Assembly: GCA_016791005.1 (NCBI GenBank)
Contig: JAEUNY010000127.1
Span: 1 to 33,798, forward strand
From: Zoogloeaceae bacterium
GTDB taxonomy: Bacteria > Pseudomonadota > Gammaproteobacteria > Burkholderiales > Rhodocyclaceae
Length of the DNA stretch: 33,798 bases
Direction of reading: 5' to 3'
Of the stretch, positions 18,333 to 26,489 are shown one piece after another. A model generated the notes under the pieces. That model saw only the letters and a program-made list of their open reading frames with translations. It was not told where the DNA came from and made no database searches. The translations under genes and the position numbers were made by a program. The first letter of the stretch is position 1. Each line of letters starts with the position of its first letter.

Positions 18333-19075
18333 TGAAGGGTCAGGTCGGCGGTGAGTGCGGCGTGGTCGGAAATGCGCGACCAGGGGGGGCCGAAATGGGC
18401 CGTGGATCGGCTGACCTGGAAGCCGCGCACGTAGATCCGATCCAGCCGCAGAACCGGCATCGTGCTCGGGAAGCTGCGGGCGGGGTGGCCATTATGAATG
18501 CCGAACACTTCGGTGAGACCGAGGCGTCGGGCAAGCACCGTGTCGGCATGATTGCGCCAGTCGTTGAAATCCCCCGCGATGATGAGGGGGGCGTCGGGGC
18601 CGGCCAGCGCTTCCATGCGCTCCGCCAGCGCCTCCATCTGGCGCCGCCGGCTGCCGGCGATGAGGCCAAGGTGAACGCAGACACAATGCACCGGCGTCGC
18701 CAGCCCAGGGTGGGCGATCTCGCAATGGAGCAACCCCCGGCGCTCGAAGCGGTGATCCGAGACGTCCTGGTTGTCCGAACGGAGGATGGGATAATGGCTC
18801 AGCATGGCATTGCCATGGTGGCCCTTGTCATAGATGGCGTTGCCACCATAGGCGGTGGCGGACCAGATGTCTTGGGCGAGGAATTCGTGTTGCGGGCTGG
18901 CGGGCCATTCGGGGTGCCGGTGGGCATGGCCCAGATGGAGCCCCTGCACTTCCTGGAGGAAGACGATATCCGCGTGAAGGCTGCGCAGACGGTCCCGCAG
19001 CTCGTGCACCATCATCCGCCGATTGAATTGGGAGAAGCCCTTGTGAATGTTGTAGGTGCATACCCTCAGCTGCAT
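18329..19075 (-). CDS. ybhP: Endonuclease/exonuclease/phosphatase family protein (YbhP-like)
   Basis: Metal-dependent phosphoesterase of the EEP fold with 248 residues. Motifs are TYNIHKG (Asn9), LQEVQG (Glu42), IIAGDFNDW and the terminal ISDHAALTADL with the catalytic His. No signal peptide is seen. ATG 19075 is chosen because GAGGA lies eight bases upstream and the protein then starts MQLRVCTYNIHKG; the 23-codon in-frame extension to 19144 is not conserved-looking. Coupled to clsB. The substrate is unknown; the linkage suggests a phospholipid-related role. Confidence 0.88.
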   Translation of the reverse strand: MQLRVCTYNIHKGFSQFNRRMMVHELRDRLRSLHADIVFLQEVQGLHLGHAHRHPEWPASPQHEFLAQDIWSATAYGGNAIYDKGHHGNAMLSHYPILRSDNQDVSDHRFERRGLLHCEIAHPGLATPVHCVCVHLGLIAGSRRRQMEALAERMEALAGPDAPLIIAGDFNDWRNHADTVLARRLGLTEVFGIHNGHPARSFPSTMPVLRLDRIYVRGFQVSRSTAHFGPPWSRISDHAALTADLTLQ

Positions 19076-19184
19076 GGTGCGGATCCTCGGGCAGGTGTTG
19101 TTAGGCGACGGCTTCCGTGGCGGGAGCCCCTCGTTCGACGGCAAAAACCGGTCGCTCTTGAGGGGCGTGGTCCCCGCGCCAGGT

Positions 19185-20285
19185 TCAGGAAATCTCCAGC
19201 ATCCGGTCGAGCGCCAGGCGCGCCAATTCCGCTTCCCGGTCGGGCACCTCGATCCGGTTCACGACCTGGCCCTCCGCCAGATTCTCCAGGGTCCAGGCCA
19301 GATGCTGGGGGTCGATCCGCTGCATGGTTGAGCACATGCAGACGGTGGGGGCCATGAACTGCACGATCTTGCCTTCCGGCTTCATTTCCTCGGCCAGACG
19401 ATTCACCAGGTTCAATTCGGTGCCCACCAGCCAGCGGGTCCCCGGCGCGCCGGCCGCGATGGTCTTGATGATGTACTCCGTGGAGCCGACGAAGTCCGAG
19501 TTCATGCAGACATCGAGATTGCTTTCGGGATGGGAAATCACGATGCCATCGGGATGCTGCATCCGCCAGCGCCGGATGTGGCTTTCCTGGAACATCTGAT
19601 GCACGGAGCAGTGCCCCTTCCACAGCAAAACCTTGGCGTGGCGGATCTGCTCGGGGGTGAGGCCGCCGTATTCCTGATCGGGATCCCAGACCACCATCTG
19701 ATCCAGTGGGATCCCCTTCTTGAAACCCGTCCAGCGCCCCAGGTGCTGATCGGGAAAGAACAGCACCTTCTCCCGGCGGCTAAAGGCCCAGTCCATGATC
19801 GTGGGCGCGTTGGTCGAGGTGCACACGATGCCGCCGTGCTCGCCACAAAAGGCTTTCAGGTCGGCGGCGGAATTGATGTAGGTGACCGGGGTGATGCGGT
19901 CGTCCGGGTTGTCGAGCACCTCGCCGAGTTCCCGCCAGCAGCGCTCGACCTTGGCGAGATTTGCCATGTCCGCCATGGAGCAACCGGCTGCAAGGTCGGG
20001 CAGGATGGCGATCTGGTGCGGCTTGGAAAGGATGTCGGCAACTTCCGCCATGAAATGGACGCCGCAGAAAACGATGTATTCGGCATCGGTCTGGGAGGCC
20101 AGCTTGGCGAGCTTCAAGGAGTCGCCGGTGAGGTCTGCGTGCTGATAGACATCTGCCCGCTGATAGTGGTGGCAGAGGATCACAGCACGGTCCCCGAGGC
20201 GGGCTCGAGCCGCGCGGATGCGTTCCTGGGCCTGGGCGTCCTGGAGGACGTTAAATTGGTCGAAGCTGATGGTGGCGACTTGCAT
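19185..20285 (-). CDS. nadA: Quinolinate synthase
   Basis: [4Fe-4S] enzyme that condenses iminoaspartate with dihydroxyacetone phosphate to quinolinate in NAD synthesis. It has 366 residues. Likely cluster ligands are Cys155 (GIVCTSTNA), Cys226 (WKGHCSVH) and a Cys in the C-terminal TVCMCSTM. AVILCHHYQ, GDSLKLA and GVHFMAE near the N terminus are typical. GAGGT lies about eight bases before the ATG at 20285. It is 29 bases downstream of a rhodanese gene on the same strand, probably one operon. No nadB or nadC is nearby. Confidence 0.97.
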   Translation of the reverse strand: MQVATISFDQFNVLQDAQAQERIRAARARLGDRAVILCHHYQRADVYQHADLTGDSLKLAKLASQTDAEYIVFCGVHFMAEVADILSKPHQIAILPDLAAGCSMADMANLAKVERCWRELGEVLDNPDDRITPVTYINSAADLKAFCGEHGGIVCTSTNAPTIMDWAFSRREKVLFFPDQHLGRWTGFKKGIPLDQMVVWDPDQEYGGLTPEQIRHAKVLLWKGHCSVHQMFQESHIRRWRMQHPDGIVISHPESNLDVCMNSDFVGSTEYIIKTIAAGAPGTRWLVGTELNLVNRLAEEMKPEGKIVQFMAPTVCMCSTMQRIDPQHLAWTLENLAEGQVVNRIEVPDREAELARLALDRMLEIS

Positions 20286-20314
20286 GGAGCGACCTCAATG
20301 GAACAGATCGGGCG

Positions 20315-20767
20315 TCAGCCCTGAAACCATGGCAGGCCAGCCCGTCGCCAGCCCCCGATGTGATTGCGCTGGCCGTTGGCGTCCTTGTCTCCCTCGAATC
20401 CTTCCAGGACGTTGTAGGCTTCGGCGTAGCCAGCGTCGCTAGCCGCCCGCGCGGCGCCGTCGGAGCGCGCTCCGCTGCGGCAAATGAACATGACCAAGGC
20501 CTCGCGGTCGACCTGCTGGCGCAATTGGGCGAGAAAATTGGGATTGGGGCGATTGCCGGGATAGGTCTGCCACTCGATCTCGATCGCGTCGCGAATGCGT
20601 CCCACCCAGTCCCACTCCGCCCGGGTGCGTACATCCACCATCTTGGCGCCCGGAGCGAGTTGCCAGATCTCCATGGCTTCTGCCGGTGTCAGGGCCCCGG
20701 CGTAGGGGAGCGATGCGGACTGGGCGCGTTGTTGCGCCAGACCCAGAATGTCGGTGAGCCGTCCCAT
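20315..20767 (-). CDS. Rhodanese-like sulfurtransferase domain protein
   Basis: Single-domain rhodanese of 150 residues. The active-site loop is C96-R-S-G-A-R, the pattern of a catalytically active rhodanese, and MVDVRTRAEWDWVGRI (about residues 43-58) is the usual substrate-side strand. I chose ATG 20767, which has TAGGTG nine bases upstream; a GTG four codons earlier (20779) is embedded in that ribosome site. First gene of a probable operon with nadA, where a sulfurtransferase could help supply or repair the [4Fe-4S] cluster; that link is inference. Confidence 0.92.
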   Translation of the reverse strand: MGRLTDILGLAQQRAQSASLPYAGALTPAEAMEIWQLAPGAKMVDVRTRAEWDWVGRIRDAIEIEWQTYPGNRPNPNFLAQLRQQVDREALVMFICRSGARSDGAARAASDAGYAEAYNVLEGFEGDKDANGQRNHIGGWRRAGLPWFQG

Positions 20768-20799
20768 GGATGCAAACACCTAGGGGTAAAAGGGGTGAA

Positions 20800-20805
20800 A
20801 TTATA
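20800..20805 (-). promoter_or_regulatory. Probable -10 box for the rhodanese-nadA operon
   Basis: Reading the minus strand, a perfect TATAAT lies at 20805-20800, about 33 bases before the rhodanese ATG. No good -35 hexamer is seen at 16-18 bases upstream, so it may depend on an activator or be weak. The call rests on the perfect hexamer and its position. Confidence 0.45.
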
Positions 20806-20877
20806 CCTCCGGGCCTGCTGAGACTGCCGGCACCTGATGAGGTTCAAACCCCGCCCGCCGTTGCGCGCTCCAGTTGC

Positions 20878-20892
20878 GCACCAATATGGGGA
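20878..20892 (+). promoter_or_regulatory. NtrC-type binding site 1 (degenerate) upstream of glnA
   Basis: GCAC-CAATATG-GGGA has an intact left half of the NtrC dyad GCAC-N7-GTGC and a degraded right half. It starts exactly 30 bp, about three helical turns, before the better site at 20908-20922. That phasing is typical of paired NtrC sites at glnA enhancers. By itself the match would not be convincing. Confidence 0.5.
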
Positions 20893-20907
20893 TGAACTGG
20901 CATAATT

Positions 20908-20922
20908 GCACGCAGGTGGTGC
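20908..20922 (+). promoter_or_regulatory. NtrC-type binding site 2 upstream of glnA
   Basis: GCAC-GCAGGTG-GTGC matches both halves of the NtrC dyad with the correct seven-base spacer. Its centre is about 98 bp upstream of the start expected from the -24/-12 element at 20987-21001, comparable to the enhancer distance in enteric glnA. The ntrC gene is 3.3 kb downstream in the same cluster. Confidence 0.7.
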
Positions 20923-20955
20923 CTGAAATTCTTGGGTCGGGCGTGGTTTTCCTTA

Positions 20956-20970
20956 TGGCACAATACCGGC
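20956..20970 (+). promoter_or_regulatory. Second sigma-54-type (-24/-12) element upstream of glnA
   Basis: TGGCACAATACCGGC has GG and GC at the correct 12-bp spacing and a perfect TGGCAC -24 half, but the -12 half is CCGGC rather than TTGC. It lies 31 bp upstream of the other -24/-12 element, so it could be an alternative or decoy sigma-54 site. Confidence 0.45.
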
Positions 20971-20986
20971 GCGAATTTTTGGGGTT

Positions 20987-21001
20987 TGGCATGTTTGCTG
21001 C
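20987..21001 (+). promoter_or_regulatory. Sigma-54 (-24/-12) promoter of glnA
   Basis: TGGCATGTTTGCTGC fits the RpoN consensus: GG at -24, GC at -12 with exact spacing, and CTGC close to TTGC. Transcription would start near 21013, giving a leader of about 55 bases before the glnA ATG at 21068. Two NtrC-type sites lie about 98 and 128 bp upstream of that start. Confidence 0.7.
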
Positions 21002-21067
21002 TAAGTGAGCCCCCACGGATATTGCGTCCCACCTGATAACCCTGCCTGTTCCGCTAGGAGTAAATGC

Positions 21068-22477
21068 ATGAATGCTCAAGATGTAATGAAGATGATCCAG
21101 GAAAATGAAGTCCGCTTCATTGACCTGCGTTTTACGGATACCCGTGGCAAGGAACAGCATGTGGGGCTGCCCGTGGCCGCTTTCGAGGAAGAGCACTTCG
21201 AGGGTGGTCATCCCTTCGACGGCTCCTCCATCGCGGGCTGGAAAGGCATCCAGGCTTCCGACATGATCCTTTTGCCCGAAGCGGATTCTGCTTACATCGA
21301 CCCGTTCTTCGACGAGACCACCCTGGTTCTGACCTGCGACGTCATCGAACCCTCCGATGGCAAGGGCTACGACCGCGATCCCCGCTCCATCGCCAAGCGT
21401 GCCGAGGCCTACCTCAAGTCCACCGGCCTGGGTGACACTGCCTTCTTTGGTCCGGAACCCGAATTCTTCATCTTCGACGCTGTGGAATGGAGCGTCGATA
21501 TGTCCGGCGTCTACAGCAAGATCATTTCCGAAGAGGCTGCCTGGTCCACCGCCGACAAGTTCGAGGGCGGCAACACCGGCCACCGTCCCAAGGTCAAGGG
21601 TGGCTACTTCCCCGTGCCGCCGGTGGATAGCCTGAACGACATCCGCGCCGCCATGGTGCTGGCCCTGGAAGGCGTGGGCATCCCCGTGGAAGTGCATCAC
21701 CACGAAGTGGCCAACGCCGGCCAGTGCGAAATCGGTACCAAGTTCAGTACCCTGACCAAGCGCGCCGACTGGACCCAGACCCTAAAGTACATCGTGCACA
21801 ACGTGGCGCATCAGTACGGCAAAACCGCCACCTTCATGCCCAAGCCCATCGTTGGTGACAACGGTTCCGGCATGCACGTCCACCAGTCCATCTGGAAGGA
21901 CGGCCAAAACCTGTTCGCCGGTAACGGCTACGCTGGCCTGTCGGAAATGGCCCTGTACTACATCGGCGGCATCATCAAGCATGCTCGCGCTCTGAACGCC
22001 ATCACCAACCCCGGCACCAATTCTTACAAGCGTCTGGTGCCCCATTACGAAGCGCCGACCAAGCTGGCCTACTCCGCCCGCAACCGCTCCGCTTCCATCC
22101 GGATTCCTTACGTCGCCAATCCCAAGGGCCGCCGCATCGAGTCCCGCTTCCCGGATCCCGCCGCCAACCCCTACCTGTGCTTCGCCGCGCTGCTGATGGC
22201 GGGCCTGGACGGTATCCAGAACAAGATCCACCCGGGCGACCCCGCCGACAAGAACCTGTACGACCTGCCGCCGGAAGAGGACGCCCTGATCCCCACCGTG
22301 TGCACCAGCCTGGATCAGGCCCTGGAGTACCTGGACAAGGATCGCGCCTTCCTGACCGCAGGTGGCGTGTTCTCCAGCGATTTCATCGACGCTTACATCG
22401 AACTCAAGATGGAAGAGGTGAATCGCCTGCGCGTGACCACCCACCCGGTGGAATTCGACATGTACTACAGCCTGTAA
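21068..22477 (+). CDS. glnA: Glutamine synthetase type I
   Basis: ATP-dependent synthesis of glutamine from glutamate and ammonia; the main assimilation enzyme. It has 469 residues, and the dodecameric type I-beta form is implied by the adenylylation site Tyr398 in [10 protein letters not shown]. Also present are the N-terminal [16 protein letters not shown] (about 50-54), the metal and ATP residues in [11 protein letters not shown], the [16 protein letters not shown] loop and [12 protein letters not shown] 21068 has GGAG at 21056-21059. It is preceded by a sigma-54 promoter with NtrC sites and followed by a strong terminator, then DUF4124, ntrB and ntrC. Activity control by adenylylation is expected from Tyr398. 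Confidence 0.99.
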   Translation: MNAQDVMKMIQENEVRFIDLRFTDTRGKEQHVGLPVAAFEEEHFEGGHPFDGSSIAGWKGIQASDMILLPEADSAYIDPFFDETTLVLTCDVIEPSDGKGYDRDPRSIAKRAEAYLKSTGLGDTAFFGPEPEFFIFDAVEWSVDMSGVYSKIISEEAAWSTADKFEGGNTGHRPKVKGGYFPVPPVDSLNDIRAAMVLALEGVGIPVEVHHHEVANAGQCEIGTKFSTLTKRADWTQTLKYIVHNVAHQYGKTATFMPKPIVGDNGSGMHVHQSIWKDGQNLFAGNGYAGLSEMALYYIGGIIKHARALNAITNPGTNSYKRLVPHYEAPTKLAYSARNRSASIRIPYVANPKGRRIESRFPDPAANPYLCFAALLMAGLDGIQNKIHPGDPADKNLYDLPPEEDALIPTVCTSLDQALEYLDKDRAFLTAGGVFSSDFIDAYIELKMEEVNRLRVTTHPVEFDMYYSL

Positions 22478-22500
22478 GCGCACCGCTTCTCGCTGGATGG

Positions 22501-22530
22501 AAAAGGACGGGCATTGCCCGTCCTTTTTTT
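22501..22530 (+). terminator. Intrinsic terminator after glnA
   Basis: A 12-bp stem AAAAGGACGGGC / GCCCGTCCTTTT with an ATT loop, continuing into a run of seven T. It starts 23 bases after the glnA stop. It should separate abundant glnA mRNA from lower expression of the downstream DUF4124-ntrB-ntrC genes. Confidence 0.93.
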
Positions 22531-22575
22531 ATGGGGTCTAATCGACGAGACCCGGAACAGGATCGGAGGAAGCGG

Positions 22576-23046
22576 ATGCGGTGGCTGGTTGGCATGGCCT
22601 GGGTGGTTGGTCTATTTGCCCAAAATGCGATGGCGGACATCTTCAAGTGCGTCGATGATCAAGGGAAGGTGACCTATACCAACAGCAGGACCTCCAAGGG
22701 GTGTTCGACCTTGAGCCGGGATCTCCCAGTCTCTTCGGTCCCTGCGCCGCCATCCTCCTCGCGGTCGGCGTCATCAACCGACAGTGGTGGGTTCCCCAAA
22801 GTCAGCGAAGATACCCAGCGGAGCCGGGATTCGGATCGCAAGCAGATTCTTACCCAGGAATTGTCGGCCGAAGAAAAGTCGCTGGAAGGTGCCAAGAAAG
22901 CCTTGGCCGAGCAGGAGGCGGTGCGCTACGGCGATGAAAAGAACTACCAGAAAGTGCTCGATCGTCTCCAGCCATTCAAGGAAAAGGTTGAGTTGCACCA
23001 ACGAAACGTCGATGCCCTCAAGCGGGAGATCGGTGCGCTCCGCTGA
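22576..23046 (+). CDS. DUF4124 domain protein, exported
   Basis: A 156-residue protein of unknown function. It has a signal peptide (about 1-21, ending AMA), then the DUF4124 core with the pattern DIFKCVDDQGKVTYTN and a second Cys at SKGCS, a Ser-rich linker (about 50-75) and a charged C-terminal half likely to form a coiled coil (ELSAEEKSLEGAKKALAEQE onward). GGAGGA lies five bases before the ATG. It sits between the glnA terminator and ntrB, 41 bases before ntrB. The family is common in beta- and gammaproteobacteria; its link to nitrogen control is only positional. Confidence 0.88.
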   Translation: MRWLVGMAWVVGLFAQNAMADIFKCVDDQGKVTYTNSRTSKGCSTLSRDLPVSSVPAPPSSSRSASSTDSGGFPKVSEDTQRSRDSDRKQILTQELSAEEKSLEGAKKALAEQEAVRYGDEKNYQKVLDRLQPFKEKVELHQRNVDALKREIGALR

Positions 23047-23087
23047 GGGGAAAGGCGTGGCACCCAAATTGCGTGGATGGCCGGGTT

Positions 23088-24149
23088 ATGGCCAACAGTC
23101 AGCCAGTTTCCGCTCCGTTCGCAGGGCTTGACCTCCTTTCCAGCGCCGTTGTCCTGGTGGACGGCGAGCTCCTGGTTCGCTATCTCAACGCCGGCGCAGA
23201 GAACCTTTTCGAGCTTGGCCGGCGCCGGGTGCTTGGGCAGCCGCTGACACGAATCCTGGGGGAGCCAGTGGGGTTGGGCGCCGCCCTGGAAAGCGCCTTG
23301 CGCAACAACTGGAGCTACACCGGTCAGGACATCAAGGTGCAGCGGTCGGACCGGCAGGTGCTGTATCTCGACTGTACCGTCAGTCCGGTGGAATCCGCCG
23401 GCGTTTGCTTGCTCCTGGAGTTCCGCCCCATCGATGCCCAGATGCGGGTGGCGCGAGAAGAACAACTGGCCCAGCAGCAGCAAGCCAATCGCGAACTCAT
23501 CCGCAATCTCGCCCATGAAATCAAGAATCCCCTGGGGGGCATCCGAGGCTCTGCGCAGTTGCTCGAGCGTGAGCTGACCGATCCGCTGCTGCGCGAATAC
23601 ACCGAGGTCATCATTGCCGAGGCGGATCGCTTGCAGGATCTGATGAACCGCATGCTGACTTCTCACAGCATGGCGCGCCCGGTGATGCTGAACATCCATG
23701 ATGTGCTGGAAAGGGTTCGTCGCCTGATCCTGGCCGAATTCCCGGCGGTCAATATCCGGCGGGACTACGACACCAGCCTGCCTGAAATTCTCGCGGATCG
23801 GGAGCAGCTGATTCAGGCGATCCTCAACATCGTCCGTAACGCAGCCCAGGCGCTGGAGGGGTGGGGCGAGATCGATCTACGCACCCGGATTGCCCGGCAG
23901 GTCACCCTCTCCAAGCGCCGCTTTCGCCTGGCACTGGAATTGCAAGTCATCGACAACGGTCCCGGCATTCCGGAGAGCATCCGCGACAAGATCTTCTATC
24001 CCCTGGTATCTGGGCGGGAAGGCGGGAGCGGACTCGGTTTGTCCCTGGCCCAGAGCTTTGTTGAGCAGCATCAAGGGGTGATCGAGGTGGACAGCCAGCC
24101 CGGGAGGACCTGCTTCACCCTATTGTTGCCGATCAGCGCGAAAACCTAA
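23088..24149 (+). CDS. glnL: Nitrogen regulation sensor histidine kinase NtrB
   Basis: Cytoplasmic sensor kinase/phosphatase (NtrB, GlnL) that controls NtrC according to PII signalling. It has 353 residues. An N-terminal PAS domain (about 10-120) has no membrane segment. The H box NLAHEIKNPLGG carries phosphorylated His143; the N box is NIVRNAAQAL; the G boxes DNGPGIPESIRDKIF and GSGLGLSLAQ follow. ATG 23088 is preferred; GTG 23073 would add five residues. It is 32 bases before ntrC. Confidence 0.97.
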   Translation: MANSQPVSAPFAGLDLLSSAVVLVDGELLVRYLNAGAENLFELGRRRVLGQPLTRILGEPVGLGAALESALRNNWSYTGQDIKVQRSDRQVLYLDCTVSPVESAGVCLLLEFRPIDAQMRVAREEQLAQQQQANRELIRNLAHEIKNPLGGIRGSAQLLERELTDPLLREYTEVIIAEADRLQDLMNRMLTSHSMARPVMLNIHDVLERVRRLILAEFPAVNIRRDYDTSLPEILADREQLIQAILNIVRNAAQALEGWGEIDLRTRIARQVTLSKRRFRLALELQVIDNGPGIPESIRDKIFYPLVSGREGGSGLGLSLAQSFVEQHQGVIEVDSQPGRTCFTLLLPISAKT

Positions 24150-24181
24150 CCCACCGGTGGATGCACCAAGATAGTGCAAAG

Positions 24182-25609
24182 ATGAATACAGTCTGGATCG
24201 TCGATGATGACCGGTCGATTCGTTGGGTTCTTGAGAAAGCGCTCGACCGGGAGGATATTCCCCACCGCAGTTTCGGTTCGGCTGTCGATGCCCTGAATGC
24301 GCTGGAGGGGGTTTCTCCGCCCCCGAAAGTCCTGGTCTCTGATATCCGCATGCCGGGCGAGTCGGGTCTGGGCCTGCTCCAGAAGGTCAAGGCACGGTTT
24401 CCGCATCTCCCCGTGATCATCATGACGGCCTACTCTGACCTGGAGAGCGCCGTGGCGGCCTTCCAGGGGGGGGCCTTCGAGTACCTGCCCAAGCCCTTCG
24501 ACGTCGATCAGGCCGTCAGTCTGGTCCGGCGAGCCATCGAGCAGGGCGCCCATCAGGGGGGCGAGGCCGAGGAACCCACCCTCGCGCCGGAGATCCTTGG
24601 GCAGGCGCCGGCCATGCAGGAAGTCTTTCGGGCGATCGGCCGGCTGTCCCAGTCCCATGCCACGGTGCTCATCAATGGCGAGTCGGGAACCGGGAAGGAA
24701 CTCGTGGCGCGAGCCCTCCACCGGCATAGCCCCCGGCGGGACGCGCCCTTCATCGCCATCAATACCGCGGCGATCCCGCGTGATCTGCTTGAGTCGGAAC
24801 TCTTCGGCCACGAGCGGGGCTCGTTCACCGGTGCGGCGGCCCAGCGGCGCGGGCGGTTTGAGCAGGCCGAATCCGGCACCTTGTTCCTCGATGAGATCGG
24901 CGACATGCCGGCAGAGCTCCAGACCCGCCTTCTGCGGGTCCTCTCCGATGGGCATTTTTACCGGGTGGGCGGACACCAACCGATTCGGGCCAATGTCCGG
25001 GTCATTGCAGCCACCCACCAGAATCTCGATGACCGGGTTAAACAAGGCATGTTCCGGGAGGATTTGTTTCACCGCCTGAATGTGATTCGCCTGCGCCTGC
25101 CGCCGATTCGCGAGCGGCGGGAGGACATTCCCATCCTGATTCGCCATTTCCTGCAGAAAAGTGCTTTGGAATTGGGGGTCGAGGCCAAGCGGGTGTCGGA
25201 GACGGCGATCAAGTACCTCCAATCTTTGCCCTTCCCGGGCAACGTGCGCCAACTGGAGAACTTGTGCCATTGGCTGACGGTCATGGCACCCGGCCAGATG
25301 GTGGAGATCAACGACCTCCCGGTGGAATTGCGCGATCAGCCCCAGCGGGAGATTCCGGTGGGGTGGACCGAGGGCCTGGGTCTGGAGGTCGATCGTCTGC
25401 TGGCCCAATGTCCGGGTGAGGTGTTCGAACGCCTCACCCGCGACTTCGAGCGCACGCTCATCCGCCGCGCCCTCGGCGTCACCGGCGGGCGGCGCATTGA
25501 GGCGGCCCAACTGCTGGGCATCGGGCGCAACACCATCACCCGCAAGATCCAGGAACTGGGGATGGACGAAGACAAACCCGGCGCCGACGGCGACGGCACC
25601 GGGGACTGA
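24182..25609 (+). CDS. glnG: Nitrogen regulation response regulator NtrC
   Basis: Sigma-54 activator (NtrC, GlnG) with 475 residues. The receiver domain (1-120) has Asp9/10 and phosphoacceptor Asp54 in VLVSDIRMPG. The AAA+ domain (about 140-375) has Walker A GESGTGKE, the sigma-54-contacting loop as GSFTGA, and Walker B GTLFLDEIGD. The C-terminal Fis-type helix-turn-helix ends RRIEAAQLLGIGRNTITRKI. I chose ATG 24182, giving MNTVWIVDDD; ATG 24161 would add seven residues. Neither has a strong ribosome site, consistent with coupling to ntrB. Likely targets include the glnA sites in this window. Confidence 0.97.
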   Translation: MNTVWIVDDDRSIRWVLEKALDREDIPHRSFGSAVDALNALEGVSPPPKVLVSDIRMPGESGLGLLQKVKARFPHLPVIIMTAYSDLESAVAAFQGGAFEYLPKPFDVDQAVSLVRRAIEQGAHQGGEAEEPTLAPEILGQAPAMQEVFRAIGRLSQSHATVLINGESGTGKELVARALHRHSPRRDAPFIAINTAAIPRDLLESELFGHERGSFTGAAAQRRGRFEQAESGTLFLDEIGDMPAELQTRLLRVLSDGHFYRVGGHQPIRANVRVIAATHQNLDDRVKQGMFREDLFHRLNVIRLRLPPIRERREDIPILIRHFLQKSALELGVEAKRVSETAIKYLQSLPFPGNVRQLENLCHWLTVMAPGQMVEINDLPVELRDQPQREIPVGWTEGLGLEVDRLLAQCPGEVFERLTRDFERTLIRRALGVTGGRRIEAAQLLGIGRNTITRKIQELGMDEDKPGADGDGTGD

Positions 25610-25679
25610 CCTCCGGGCGGGTTGGTCCCCGCGGAGGGATCGCTGATAATCGGCGCCAGCCGATTTGCTCCCTGCTGCC

Positions 25680-26489
25680 ATGCACGCTTTCCTGCCCGCC
25701 GATTTGAACGCTTCTGCCATTGTTTGCCACTTGGGTGATCGCGCGGCGGATTTCGCCGTCGAGGTGGTGGACGAGTGTGCGTCCACCAACGTCGCCCTCA
25801 TGGCGGCGCCTTGGTCTCCCGCGGCGCCGGCCGAGGTCTTGGTGGCCCTGCGCCAAACTGCTGGGCGTGGCCGCCGTGGCCATGCGTGGATCGCATGGCC
25901 GGGATCTAGCCTCACGTTTTCCGTCCGCTGGCATTTCAGCCGCCTTGGGCCCGCGCCCGCCGGCCTGTCCCTCGTCGTGGGCGTGGCCTTGGCGGTGGCC
26001 CTCGAAAGGGCGGGTCTGGCTGATGTGACCCTCAAGTGGCCCAACGACGTGCTCGTCGGTGGGGCCAAGCTCGCCGGCATCCTCGTGGAACTGCGACCCG
26101 AGCGGGAAGCGGGCACCGTGGCCGTGATCGGGATCGGGCTCAATCTGGCGATCCCGCCGGGAGCCGCCATCTCTGGTCAGCCGGCGGTGGTGGGGCTGGC
26201 CGACGTGATGGCCGCAGTTCCGTCCCGGGATCGCCTACTCGCCGAGATTCTTCGAACCCTCGCCGAAATGCTGGATCTATACGACCAAGCGGGATTTGCC
26301 GCCTTTCGCGGGGCTTGGCTGCAGCGCCATGCCCACCAGGGGGTGGTCGTCGTCGTGTCGGGCGACAGCGTTCGCCTGGAAGGGCGGTGCGAGGGCGTCG
26401 ACGAGGACGGCGCCTTGCTGCTGCACGATGGGCGCGGGGTGTGTCGCATTCTGTCCGGCGATGTTTCTCTGCGTCGCGCGCCCCCATGA
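25680..26489 (+). CDS. birA: Biotin--[acetyl-CoA-carboxylase] ligase, monofunctional BirA
   Basis: Attaches biotin to the carboxyl-carrier protein of acetyl-CoA carboxylase through biotinyl-AMP. It has 269 residues. The biotin loop GRGRRG is at 62-67 and KWPNDV at 119-124, followed by KLAGILVEL; a small SH3-like C-terminal domain closes the protein. The N-terminal DNA-binding domain of enteric BirA is missing, so it should not repress biotin genes. The start is uncertain (ATG 25680; no clear ribosome site). Its stop overlaps the coaX ATG. Confidence 0.93.
   Translation: MHAFLPADLNASAIVCHLGDRAADFAVEVVDECASTNVALMAAPWSPAAPAEVLVALRQTAGRGRRGHAWIAWPGSSLTFSVRWHFSRLGPAPAGLSLVVGVALAVALERAGLADVTLKWPNDVLVGGAKLAGILVELRPEREAGTVAVIGIGLNLAIPPGAAISGQPAVVGLADVMAAVPSRDRLLAEILRTLAEMLDLYDQAGFAAFRGAWLQRHAHQGVVVVVSGDSVRLEGRCEGVDEDGALLLHDGRGVCRILSGDVSLRRAPP

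Noticed and set aside
20899-20911. TGGCATAATTGCA upstream of glnA as a sigma-54 promoter
   Set aside because: The GG and GC are only nine bases apart instead of twelve. The GCA also belongs to the better NtrC dyad.
24146-26170. Long minus-strand ORF of 674 codons antisense to ntrC and birA
   Set aside because: High-GC codon bias in ntrC leaves the opposite frame open. The antisense product shows no domain, and the plus-strand genes are unmistakable.
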